From positions 1 to 7,629 of the forward strand of contig CAZWYJ010000057.1 in assembly GCA_964638165.1 (NCBI GenBank): a DNA stretch of 7,629 nucleotides. The letters run 5' to 3'. This DNA comes from 2-12-FULL-60-25 sp964638165 (GTDB lineage: Bacteria > Patescibacteriota > Patescibacteriia > 2-12-FULL-60-25). Below, one piece after another: positions 1 through 4,560 of the stretch; the first letter of the stretch is position 1, and each line of letters begins with the position of its first letter. Made by a program: the position numbers and the translations under genes. The notes under the pieces were generated by a model that saw only the letters and a program-made list of their open reading frames with translations, was not told the DNA's origin and searched no databases.

Positions 1-2
1 GA

Positions 3-80
3 TGGCGGGTGCGAAGGGATTCGAACCCTCGATCTTCTCCGTGACAGGGAGACGTGTTAACCGGGCTACACCACGCACCC
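3..80 (-). tRNA. tRNA-Asp (anticodon GUC)
   Basis: Read on the minus strand, the sequence folds as a complete cloverleaf. The acceptor stem GGGTGCG/CGCACCC is at 80-74 and 13-7. The D-arm is GTGT...ACAC with an AGCCCGGTTA loop. The anticodon stem TCTCC/GGAGA encloses loop CTGTCAC, giving anticodon GTC (Asp). The T-arm is GAGGG-TTCGAAT-CCCTT with one wobble pair. The discriminator G (position 6) is followed by a genomically encoded CCA (5-3). It delivers aspartate to GAC/GAU codons. A partial copy of its 5' half lies directly upstream (116-183), and a plausible promoter lies beyond that copy, so the tRNA may be cut from a longer precursor that includes the copy. Confidence 0.96.
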
Positions 81-115
81 ATGCGATGGTGATTGACTAT
101 TTTTTACTTGAAAGC

Positions 116-183
116 GGTGCGTGTTAACCGCCCCGCATTCGCGGGGCGCCCTGCGGATGCAGGGCGGGCTACACCACGCACCC
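116..183 (-). pseudogene. Decayed tRNA-Asp 5' half interrupted by two tandem hairpins
   Basis: On the minus strand, positions 183-166 repeat the first 18 nt of the neighbouring tRNA-Asp exactly (acceptor 5' strand plus start of the D-arm). Positions 129-120 repeat the next 10 nt of it (GGTTAACACG). Between them, in what would be the D-loop, lie exactly 36 extra bases forming two back-to-back 18-nt hairpins. The anticodon and T arms are absent. The copy then runs into CACC, so that GGTGCGTG (116-123) and CACGCACC (175-182) form a perfect 8-bp outer inverted repeat on the plus strand. The result is a three-stem, tRNA-derived structure that cannot be a working tRNA. It probably arose by partial duplication or deletion of a tRNA-Asp copy plus insertion of a REP-like element. 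Confidence 0.8.
130..165. repeat. REP-like double hairpin (2 x 18 nt)
   Basis: Two adjacent, perfectly paired hairpins: GCCCCGC-ATTC-GCGGGGC (130-147) and GCCCTGC-GGAT-GCAGGGC (148-165). Each has a 7-bp stem and a 4-nt loop. They differ at the fifth stem pair and in the loop and share the pattern GCCCyGC-N4-GCrGGGC, so they look like diverged copies of one unit. The pair interrupts a tRNA-derived sequence exactly at its D-loop. No T-tract follows on either strand, so it is not an obvious terminator. Its architecture resembles bacterial REP/BIME palindromes; whether other copies exist in the genome cannot be seen here. Confidence 0.75.
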
Positions 184-200
184 GTGGCTTTGCGGGCGAA

Positions 201-229
201 AATGTAACACGGGACGGGATTTTAGGCAA
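201..229 (-). promoter_or_regulatory. Candidate sigma70-type promoter for the tRNA-Asp region
   Basis: On the minus strand, a -35-like TTGCCT (229-224) is separated by 17 bp from a -10-like TACATT (206-201). The predicted start, about position 194, lies some 11 nt before the tRNA-derived copy that begins at 183. That spacing would suit a tRNA starting at 183, suggesting this was the original tRNA promoter and the intact tRNA is now read through the decayed copy. Based on motif match only. Confidence 0.4.
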
Positions 230-335
230 GTCCTGAAAAGGCCATATCCATGGGATTCTGGACGAAATTAAAGAAATCGTGCTTGCATGAAAGAGGCATC
301 GGACGCAACTTGTCGGAGAGGTGCGGGCTTTTTTC

Positions 336-341
336 TATAAT
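336..341 (+). promoter_or_regulatory. Candidate -10 element upstream of the 92-aa CDS
   Basis: A perfect TATAAT lies 84 bp before the chosen ATG at 425. The only -35-like hexamer nearby is TTGTCG (310-315), at an unfavourable 20-bp spacing. A start near position 347 would leave a leader of about 78 nt before the Shine-Dalgarno-preceded ATG. Confidence 0.35.
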
Positions 342-424
342 TATGGGAATTTGTGCTTTTGTTGACGATCGCATTGCCATGTGTTTTGCTGATAGTGGCT
401 CTTTTGGAGCCGAAGGAGATTCCG

Positions 425-703
425 ATGAATAAACAGTTCTTTTACGTTACGTGCAGTACGGGATTGAGTATTCAGGAGGAAGACGACCGGCGTAGTCGGG
501 GATATGGCGTTCTTCATCGATACTCGAGCGATTATATCTCAGGTGAGAATCCTGCGGGCTCGGAAGAGGTGACCTATTGTGCCGTTTGCGGATTCGAAAC
601 CGTGGACTGGTCCATGGGGAATATGGGGCGCTTGAATTTCACTAATGATGATGATCCGTTCGGCATTCCGCCTTGCAAAGCATGTTTTCCGGATAAGTCG
701 TAA
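425..703 (+). CDS. Small CxxC...CxxC (zinc-ribbon-like) orphan protein, 92 aa
   Basis: I do not recognise a named family. The start at 425 is chosen because AAGGAG (413-418) sits 6 nt upstream, an ideal Shine-Dalgarno. The product is acidic in its first half (EEDD at 18-21). It carries two cysteine pairs, C52-A-V-C55 followed by Gly-Phe, and C84-K-A-C87 in a PPCKACFPD context. This arrangement typically binds one zinc ion in a ribbon or knuckle fold; zinc binding is inferred. No signal peptide is present from this start, so a cytoplasmic location is expected. The frame stays open upstream to a GTG at 353, and the extra 24 codons encode a very hydrophobic stretch, so a membrane-anchored longer form is a less likely alternative. 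Codon usage, the SD and a strong terminator at 715-758 support a real monocistronic gene. Confidence 0.72.
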   Translation: MNKQFFYVTCSTGLSIQEEDDRRSRGYGVLHRYSSDYISGENPAGSEEVTYCAVCGFETVDWSMGNMGRLNFTNDDDPFGIPPCKACFPDKS

Positions 704-714
704 CGGTTTCTTTT

Positions 715-758
715 GAGGGGGTTGGCGCTTGTGCGTGCCGGCCCCCTCGTGATTTTTT
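715..758 (+). terminator. Rho-independent terminator of the 92-aa CDS
   Basis: Bases 715-728 pair with 735-748 in an uninterrupted 14-bp stem (three G-T wobbles, the rest Watson-Crick) around a 6-nt loop. GTGA and then six T (753-758) follow. It begins 11 nt after the TAA at 701-703. Confidence 0.92.
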
Positions 759-1048
759 ACCACATTTTTTGCCCCCTCCGTGATGCAGGCTGATGTATTG
801 CCTAACTCTTTCAGGGTTGGTGTGGGAGATGCTCCGTAGAGTACAAAAAGATTTTTACCAAGACACGTTGTCGCTTCCTAACATCCCGAAATACGAGCTC
901 CGAACTTCGTTTTTTGCCTTTGACGAGAAGGACTATTCTTGTTAGCCTTACCGGGCTTTGCTTTTTTCGTACGTGTGGAAAGCGACTCACGCTCCTTAAA
1001 TCTTAATCAACGCAAAACAGAGGTTTGACCACCTCGATTGGAGTTCGC
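759..1048. other. Intergenic region upstream of the Cys-rich protein gene
   Basis: About 290 bases without a supportable gene. It contains T-rich stretches, a segment at 881-926 that resembles another intergenic segment at 3047-3095 (shared start ACATCCCG, then an ATACGA core, a CGAACT(C/T)CG motif and a T-rich TTTTGCC end), and a candidate promoter at 920-948. No RNA gene or riboswitch is recognised. Confidence 0.6.
920..948 (+). promoter_or_regulatory. Candidate promoter for the granulin-like repeat protein gene
   Basis: TTGACG (920-925) is followed after 17 bp by TAGCCT (943-948). TG at 940-941 gives an extended -10. This would start transcription near 955 and leave a leader of about 94 nt. 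The -35 is good and the -10 is weak, so this is only a candidate. Confidence 0.35.
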
Positions 1049-2287
1049 ATGTACGTGTTCAGACTGGCGCTTGTTTTTTTTGCCATGATGCTCACCTTGC
1101 CCGCGTTCGGGCAGGAGGAATACTGTCCAACGAGTTCTCCGGTGGCGTGTTACGGTAGTTCCGGTATCTATGGATGCTGTGAGTCCGGAGATTTCTGTTG
1201 CTCAGACGGCTCCGGCTGTTGCCCGAACGGAACGGTCTGTTGTTCAGACGGGACGTGTAGCTCGGATGGCAGTTGTGGCTCATCGTCGTCCGGTTCCGGT
1301 GACGACTACTGCCCAACGAGTTCTCCGGTCGAGTGCTATAGCAACGGCAGTCTCGATGGATGCTGTAATTCCGGGTATATCTGTTGCTCGAATAGCGATA
1401 AATGCTGTCCGAGTGGAACGACCTGTTGTTCAGACGGGACGTGTAGCTCGGATGGCAGTTGTGGCTCATCGTCGTCCGGTTCCGGTGACGACTACTGCCC
1501 AACGAGTTCTCCGGTGGCGTGTCACGACAACTCCGGTGGAATTTATGGATGCTGTGATTCCGGAGATTTCTGTTGCCCGAACGGCGCTGGCTGCTGTCCG
1601 CTTGGAACGACCTGCTGTCTGGATAGCGGTACGTGTAGCGCGGACGGTAGTTGTGGCTCCTCGAGCAGTTCCTCGGGTGGCTCCTCGAGCAGTTCCTCGG
1701 GTGGCTCGTCGTCGTCCGGTTCCAGCTCCAGCTCCGGCTCCAGCTCCGGTTCCGGTGGCGAGTACTGCCCTCCGGAACATCCGGTCGAGTGCTATGTCAA
1801 TGGCGAGCTTGATCACTGCTGTAATTCCGGGTATATCTGTTGTAACGGTGGCGGCTGTTGCCCGAACGGAACGGTCTGTTGTTCAGACGGGACGTGTAGC
1901 TCGGATGGCAGTTGTGGCTCCTCGAGCAGTTCCTCGGGTGGCTCGTCGTCGTCCGGCTTTAGCTTTTCCGACGATTGCATAACCGTCGAAGATCTGTATG
2001 GGTATTGTGGTTACGTTCTGTGCATTGATGATTATGACACAGGCGCTACAAGCGCGTACGTTGATGGTAAGCGGGTCTGTTCGTACGATGCCTTTTCAGG
2101 ATCAGGAACGTGCCCGACAGAGGTCGCTAACAGGATCGAAGAGTGCTTCTCTCGCCATGAGAAGGCGGAGCGCTCGTCCACGAATTGTTCTACGACCCCG
2201 TTCCGTTCCAGAGGTTCGGGACTCGAATTCCTCGGTCTCCTCGCAGGCCTCTTCGTCATCAGGCGTCTGCGACAGCGTTCGGTGTGA
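1049..2287 (+). CDS. Secreted, anchored protein with four granulin-like 12-Cys modules
   Basis: A 412-aa exported protein. The ATG at 1049 is chosen because GGAG (1040-1043) lies 5 nt upstream; a TTG at 1025 would add 8 residues. Residues 1-21 form a signal peptide (basic n-region, LALVFFAMMLTLPA core, AFG before Gln22). Four modules follow at residues 26-76, 88-138, 150-202 and 240-289. Each has 12 cysteines in the order C, C, CC, CC, CC, CC, C, C, the count and order of eukaryotic granulins, with a GCCPNGTVCC-like core. Spacings in module 1 are 7, 8, 5, 5, 5, 5, 4, 5. Modules are joined by Ser/Gly linkers, the longest at 203-239. The region at about 308-380 holds seven further cysteines. 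A hydrophobic stretch (about 389-404) ending in RRLRQRSV resembles a C-terminal anchor of the PEP-/MYXO-CTERM type, though no PEP or sortase LPxTG motif is seen. Surface display and a disulfide-rich fold are inferred; the granulin link rests on cysteine pattern only. A terminator follows at 2328. Confidence 0.85.
   Translation: MYVFRLALVFFAMMLTLPAFGQEEYCPTSSPVACYGSSGIYGCCESGDFCCSDGSGCCPNGTVCCSDGTCSSDGSCGSSSSGSGDDYCPTSSPVECYSNGSLDGCCNSGYICCSNSDKCCPSGTTCCSDGTCSSDGSCGSSSSGSGDDYCPTSSPVACHDNSGGIYGCCDSGDFCCPNGAGCCPLGTTCCLDSGTCSADGSCGSSSSSSGGSSSSSSGGSSSSGSSSSSGSSSGSGGEYCPPEHPVECYVNGELDHCCNSGYICCNGGGCCPNGTVCCSDGTCSSDGSCGSSSSSSGGSSSSGFSFSDDCITVEDLYGYCGYVLCIDDYDTGATSAYVDGKRVCSYDAFSGSGTCPTEVANRIEECFSRHEKAERSSTNCSTTPFRSRGSGLEFLGLLAGLFVIRRLRQRSV
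1124..1276 (+). repeat. Granulin-like module 1
   Basis: Encodes 12-Cys module 1 (residues 26-76 of the 412-aa protein), with Gly-Ile-Tyr-Gly before the first CC pair and an SDGSG spacer between the second and third pairs. The distance to module 2 is 186 bp. Confidence 0.85.
1310..1462 (+). repeat. Granulin-like module 2
   Basis: Encodes 12-Cys module 2 (residues 88-138). Its middle (NSGYI between CC pairs) matches module 4, while modules 1 and 3 share SGDF at that place. The modules therefore alternate in an A-B-A'-B' pattern, hinting at duplication of a two-module unit. Confidence 0.85.
1496..1654 (+). repeat. Granulin-like module 3
   Basis: Encodes 12-Cys module 3 (residues 150-202). It has one extra residue before the first CC pair and one before the penultimate Cys (LDSGT in place of SDGT). 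It is followed by the longest Ser/Gly linker (37 aa), whose DNA contains tandem copies of a 27-bp TCCTCGAGCAGTTCCTCGGG-type unit. Confidence 0.85.
1766..1915 (+). repeat. Granulin-like module 4
   Basis: Encodes 12-Cys module 4 (residues 240-289), the most diverged at its N-terminus (CPPEHPVEC) and one residue shorter between the second and third CC pairs. Its 3' part is nearly identical at DNA level to the corresponding parts of modules 1 and 2. Confidence 0.85.
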
Positions 2288-2327
2288 TCGCCGACGACAA
2301 CCTCATCGTGATGCGTGTGTGACACGT

Positions 2328-2368
2328 GACCGGCGCGGACAGCTTTGTCCCCGCCGGTCTTCTTTTTT
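2328..2368 (+). terminator. Rho-independent terminator of the granulin-like gene
   Basis: An 8-bp GC-rich stem (2328-2335 with 2352-2359), one C-C mismatch and a further 5-bp stem (2337-2341 with 2346-2350) close on a GCTT tetraloop. TTC plus six T follow. It lies 40 nt after the TGA stop at 2285-2287. Confidence 0.9.
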
Positions 2369-2439
2369 ATGCGATCAGTACGTATCACAGGCGCATCCCG
2401 GTCCTTTTGATTATTAACAGCGCGTCAGTTTTTTGAGCT

Positions 2440-2482
2440 AAAAAGAAAACCGCACCCCGAGACCGAAGTCGATGGAGTGCGG
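2440..2482 (-). terminator. Rho-independent terminator of the 136-aa membrane protein gene
   Basis: On the minus strand, CCGCACTCC pairs with GGGGTGCGG (9 bp, one T-G wobble; 2482-2474 with 2458-2450). An inner GAC-TTCG-GTC provides a stable cUUCGg tetraloop, and TTTTCTTTTT follows (2449-2440). The 3' UTR from the TAA at 2544 is about 60 nt before the stem. Confidence 0.88.
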
Positions 2483-2543
2483 ACTTCGAGGGGATACGGT
2501 GGTGACGAGGCATGATAGCGCCGAACGTGTAGGGTGGCGTATC

Positions 2544-2954
2544 TTAGTAGGGTGATCCTCTGGGCAAGAAGTAGACACCATTTACACATTCGCAGGCGTA
2601 GTAGCGCTGGCTAGCTAAAAACGGAGCCGTCTGGCTCGTTTGCAGTCCATACATCGCACGGGGGTAACATGTCTGTGAAGAAGCGTTCTGTGTACAGATT
2701 TTGTCCACATAGGCCGGATCGGTGGAACGTGGACCTTCGAAGAAGGGCGCGCTGAATGGGTAGTCTTTTCGGAATTCGCGAAGAATAAAATCCATCCTTT
2801 CTCTTTTTTCATCGTTCTCTTTCCGGGTCTCTTCCATTCGCCGTGCTTGGATCGAGGGCTGGTGCAGGTACGTGGTTACCAGATGATAGCCGAGGATAGG
2901 GAGCGCAAAGAAGGTAATGATAAATTGGGCACATCCGCGTAGTTCATCGGACAT
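2544..2954 (-). CDS. Single-pass membrane orphan protein, 136 aa
   Basis: The family is not recognised. The start at 2954 is chosen because AGGAGG (2965-2960) lies 5 nt upstream; the frame stays open to 3113 but that extension crosses the promoter. Residues 1-7 are short and polar. Residues 8-30 (GCAQFIITFFALPILGYHLV...) form one hydrophobic segment that fits an uncleaved signal anchor. Residues 33-64 are highly charged (ARRMEETRKENDEKRERMD) and likely helical. The C-terminal half holds four Cys (87, 96, 121, 123) and several aromatics, so if it is outside the membrane it could form disulfides. Ser-Asp-Glu near the N-terminus and Arg/Lys after the segment leave topology uncertain. Its own promoter (3003-3031) and terminator (2440-2482) make it a monocistronic unit divergent from tmk. 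Confidence 0.75.
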   Translation of the reverse strand: MSDELRGCAQFIITFFALPILGYHLVTTYLHQPSIQARRMEETRKENDEKRERMDFILREFRKDYPFSAPFFEGPRSTDPAYVDKICTQNASSQTCYPRAMYGLQTSQTAPFLASQRYYACECVNGVYFLPRGSPY

Positions 2955-3002
2955 GACTTCCTCCTGGGCGTTTGGGTATTTTTGGAAAGGTGCAGCATGA
3001 TC

Positions 3003-3031
3003 AGTATTTTTCTTTTCGTCGAGAATGTCAA
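3003..3031 (-). promoter_or_regulatory. Sigma70-type promoter of the 136-aa membrane protein gene
   Basis: On the minus strand, a perfect -35 TTGACA (3031-3026) and AATACT (3008-3003) are separated by 17 bp. Transcription would begin near 2996, giving a leader of about 40 nt that includes the AGGAGG Shine-Dalgarno. Confidence 0.65.
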
Positions 3032-3125
3032 GGTTTTTCGTCGAACACATCCCGGCATACGAACCGCGAACTCCGAATCCCGACCTTTTGCCTCCTCTTT
3101 GCATCTCTGCCATGATATGCGAGCT

Positions 3126-3809
3126 ATGTCTCGCGGTATGTACATCGTCTTCGAGGGTGTGGTCGGCACGGGCAAGACCACGCAGTCAAAGCGTCTTCTT
3201 GAGCGGTTGAAACAGAAGTATCCGGATCGCGAAATTCTCTGGACGCGCGAACCGGGCGGGAGCGAGATCGCGGAGGCGATCCGTACGGTGGTGCAGGGGA
3301 CGTCGTTCGCCGAAACCATGGATCCCATCTGCGAGGCGTATCTGTACGCGGCCGCGCGCGCGCAATCTTTGCGCACCGTGGTCAAACCGGCCTTGGAGCG
3401 CGGAGCGATCGTGATTGCGGATCGGAGTTTTTGCTCGAGCGTGGCATGGCAGGGCGCGGCGCGCGGACTCGGAACGGATCTGGTACTCGCGATAAACGAG
3501 ATCGCGATCAGGGATTGTATTCCGGATCTCGTCATCGAGATTGATCTTGATCCGGATATCGGCTTGAAACGGACATTTGATGCGAAAGGCGATAAGTTCG
3601 AATCCAAGCCTGCGGATTTTTTTCGGCGATGCCAAGAGGGGTATCGGGAGCTTTCGGAGCACCCGATGTTCGCAGGCACGTGGCATCGCATCTCCGGGGA
3701 GGGGAGTATCGAGGAGGTTTCTACGAAGGTTGATGCAGTCATCACGAACCCCCAAACCCCCCTTCGACAAGCTCAGGGCAGGTTCTTGTCAGGGGGCTTA
3801 AATGCTTAA
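3126..3809 (+). CDS. tmk: Thymidylate kinase (dTMP kinase) with a repeat-encoded C-terminal tail
   Basis: Phosphorylates dTMP to dTDP with ATP in the cytosol, for dTTP synthesis. From the ATG at 3126 (MSRGMYIVFEG) the product is 227 aa. In-frame ATGs at 3117 and 3138 are alternatives, and none has a Shine-Dalgarno. The P-loop is at residues 11-18 (GVVGTGKT), followed by TQ. The acidic residue usual before G14 is replaced by Val. TREPGGSE (40-47) is the family REPGG motif, ADRSFCSSVAWQG (98-110) holds the DR(Y/S) substrate-binding motif, and R149...DKFE (156-159) is the LID region. The kinase fold ends near residue 209, matching the usual length of about 205-215 aa. The last 18 residues (TPLRQAQGRFLSGG...) are translated from a palindromic element at 3757-3797 and are not part of the family. 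dedA follows after 72 bp, so co-transcription is likely. Confidence 0.95.
   Translation: MSRGMYIVFEGVVGTGKTTQSKRLLERLKQKYPDREILWTREPGGSEIAEAIRTVVQGTSFAETMDPICEAYLYAAARAQSLRTVVKPALERGAIVIADRSFCSSVAWQGAARGLGTDLVLAINEIAIRDCIPDLVIEIDLDPDIGLKRTFDAKGDKFESKPADFFRRCQEGYRELSEHPMFAGTWHRISGEGSIEEVSTKVDAVITNPQTPLRQAQGRFLSGGLNA
3757..3797. repeat. Widespread palindromic repeat (PFDKLRAG / PLRQAQGR element) inside the tmk 3' end
   Basis: Contains the motif CCTTCGACAAGCTCAGGGCA, which I recognise as a palindromic repeat common in many bacterial and CPR genomes; its frames read PFDKLRAG or PLRQAQGR. Here the full unit forms a hairpin. CCCCC (3758-3762) pairs with GGGGG (3792-3796), T3763 with A3791, and GACAAG (3766-3771) with CTTGTC (3785-3790). 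It lies within the tmk reading frame before the TAA and supplies most of an 18-residue C-terminal tail. No T-tract follows, so termination is unlikely. Confidence 0.8.
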
Positions 3810-3817
3810 AAATGATA

Positions 3818-3876
3818 TGGTTGACTGGAAAAGCGTATTTCCCAATCAACCAATCAACCATTTACCAATCAACCCC
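3818..3876. repeat. AATCAACC simple repeat and hairpin between tmk and dedA
   Basis: CCAATCAAC-type units recur at 3842, 3850 and 3865 in the 72-bp tmk-dedA gap. The first copy can also pair with TGGTTGACTGG (3818-3828), giving a stem of 10 matches in 11 around a 13-nt loop. There is no T-tract, so it looks like filler repeat DNA or an mRNA stem rather than a terminator. It fills the place where the dedA ribosome-binding site would be expected. Confidence 0.6.
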
Positions 3877-3881
3877 TCCGC

Positions 3882-4517
3882 ATGGACTCTATCATTGAAT
3901 TTTTTCAGAAGCTTCAGCACCTCGAGGATCTCATCCGTTGGGGTGGGTATACGGTATTGTCGCTCATTGTGTTCGCGGAGACCGGCTTGCTCATCGGGTT
4001 TTTTCTCCCAGGAGACTCCCTGCTGGTCACGGCCGGGCTTTTGGCTTCGCGCGGATATTTGAATGTGTGGATTCTCTTTGTCCTGCTTTCCGTCATGGCG
4101 GTCACCGGAGATGCGGTGGGGTATTGGTTCGGTCGCGTGACGGGCCCGAAGATTTTCGTTAAAGAGAAGTCCATCCTGTTCGCGCGCGATCACCTTATTC
4201 ATGCACAACGTATTTACGAAAAGTACGGGAATAAAATTATCATCTTGGCGCGCTTCATGCCGATCGTCCGCACGTTCGCGCCCATCGTGGCCGGAGTCGG
4301 GCAAATGCCGTACGTGCGTTTCGTTTCATACAATATCATCGGTGGCATCTTGTGGATCGGTTCCATGCTGACGATCGGATATACGCTCGGCAATGTGGTG
4401 CCGGATATTGATACGTATCTCCATTGGGTCATTATCGGGATCATTTTTATTTCCATTCTTCCCGCGATCGTGGAGTACGCGCGTCATCGTTTGCGAGTGA
4501 AACGGGAGAATGTGTGA
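3882..4517 (+). CDS. DedA-family (SNARE-associated/VTT domain) membrane protein
   Basis: A polytopic inner-membrane protein of 211 aa, the usual DedA size. Members are linked to membrane homeostasis, and some translocate undecaprenyl phosphate; which substrate this one uses is not shown. Hydrophobic segments lie at about 22-41, 47-56 (re-entrant-like), 62-82, 132-166 and 180-200. Hallmarks are E33 in FAETGLLIGFFLPGDSLL (31-48), GDAVGYWFGR (76-85) and ARFMPIVRTFAPIVAGVGQM (123-142). The last carries the conserved Arg124, Pro127, Arg130, Pro134 and AG pair, followed by F147 and the YN...GG...W pattern (150-158). The C-terminus is basic (RHRLRVKRENV), so it is probably cytoplasmic. The ATG at 3882 has no Shine-Dalgarno and follows simple repeats; it is the first Met and gives full-length alignment with the family. 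Likely in one transcript with tmk, and convergent with the 580-aa gene. Confidence 0.95.
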   Translation: MDSIIEFFQKLQHLEDLIRWGGYTVLSLIVFAETGLLIGFFLPGDSLLVTAGLLASRGYLNVWILFVLLSVMAVTGDAVGYWFGRVTGPKIFVKEKSILFARDHLIHAQRIYEKYGNKIIILARFMPIVRTFAPIVAGVGQMPYVRFVSYNIIGGILWIGSMLTIGYTLGNVVPDIDTYLHWVIIGIIFISILPAIVEYARHRLRVKRENV

Positions 4518-4530
4518 TTGGTTGACGTAG

Positions 4531-4550
4531 GGGCGCAGCATGCTGCGCCC
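4531..4550. repeat. Perfect 20-bp palindrome (REP-like)
   Basis: GGGCGCAGCATGCTGCGCCC is completely self-complementary. It sits 13 bp after the dedA TGA inside a GTAGG...CGTACG context. I have seen similar GTAGGGGCGCAGCATGCTGC-type palindromes dispersed in many bacterial genomes, so a mobile REP-like element is the likeliest origin. As RNA it would be a very stable hairpin that could protect the dedA 3' end; no T-tract follows. Confidence 0.75.
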
Positions 4551-4560
4551 GTACGGACAG

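Noticed and set aside
250..432. 60-aa reading frame ending over the start of the 92-aa CDS
   Set aside because: No SD and no recognisable composition; it crosses the candidate -10 and overlaps the better supported start at 425.
941..977. AGCC...GGCT stem followed by TTGCTTTTTT as a terminator
   Set aside because: The stem is only 4 bp and no gene ends nearby; the T-run alone is not sufficient.
1092..1816. Antisense reading frames with SSRHRNRTT- and GAGAGAGTG-like repeats
   Set aside because: They are complements of the Cys/Ser-rich repeats; low-complexity codons remove stops by chance.
1124..1915. Periodic repeats considered as a CRISPR array
   Set aside because: The 186-bp and 270-bp spacings, coding periodicity and absence of unique equal-length spacers fit protein modules, not CRISPR.
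1170..1982. 270-aa plus-strand reading frame rich in VVQTGRVARMAVVAHRR repeats
   Set aside because: It overlaps the granulin-like gene in another frame. Its repeats merely mirror the DNA repeats of that gene, and it has no RBS and no signal or domain logic.
2876..3770. Long minus-strand reading frames over tmk
   Set aside because: They are antisense to a clear thymidylate kinase with intact motifs and show no recognisable product.
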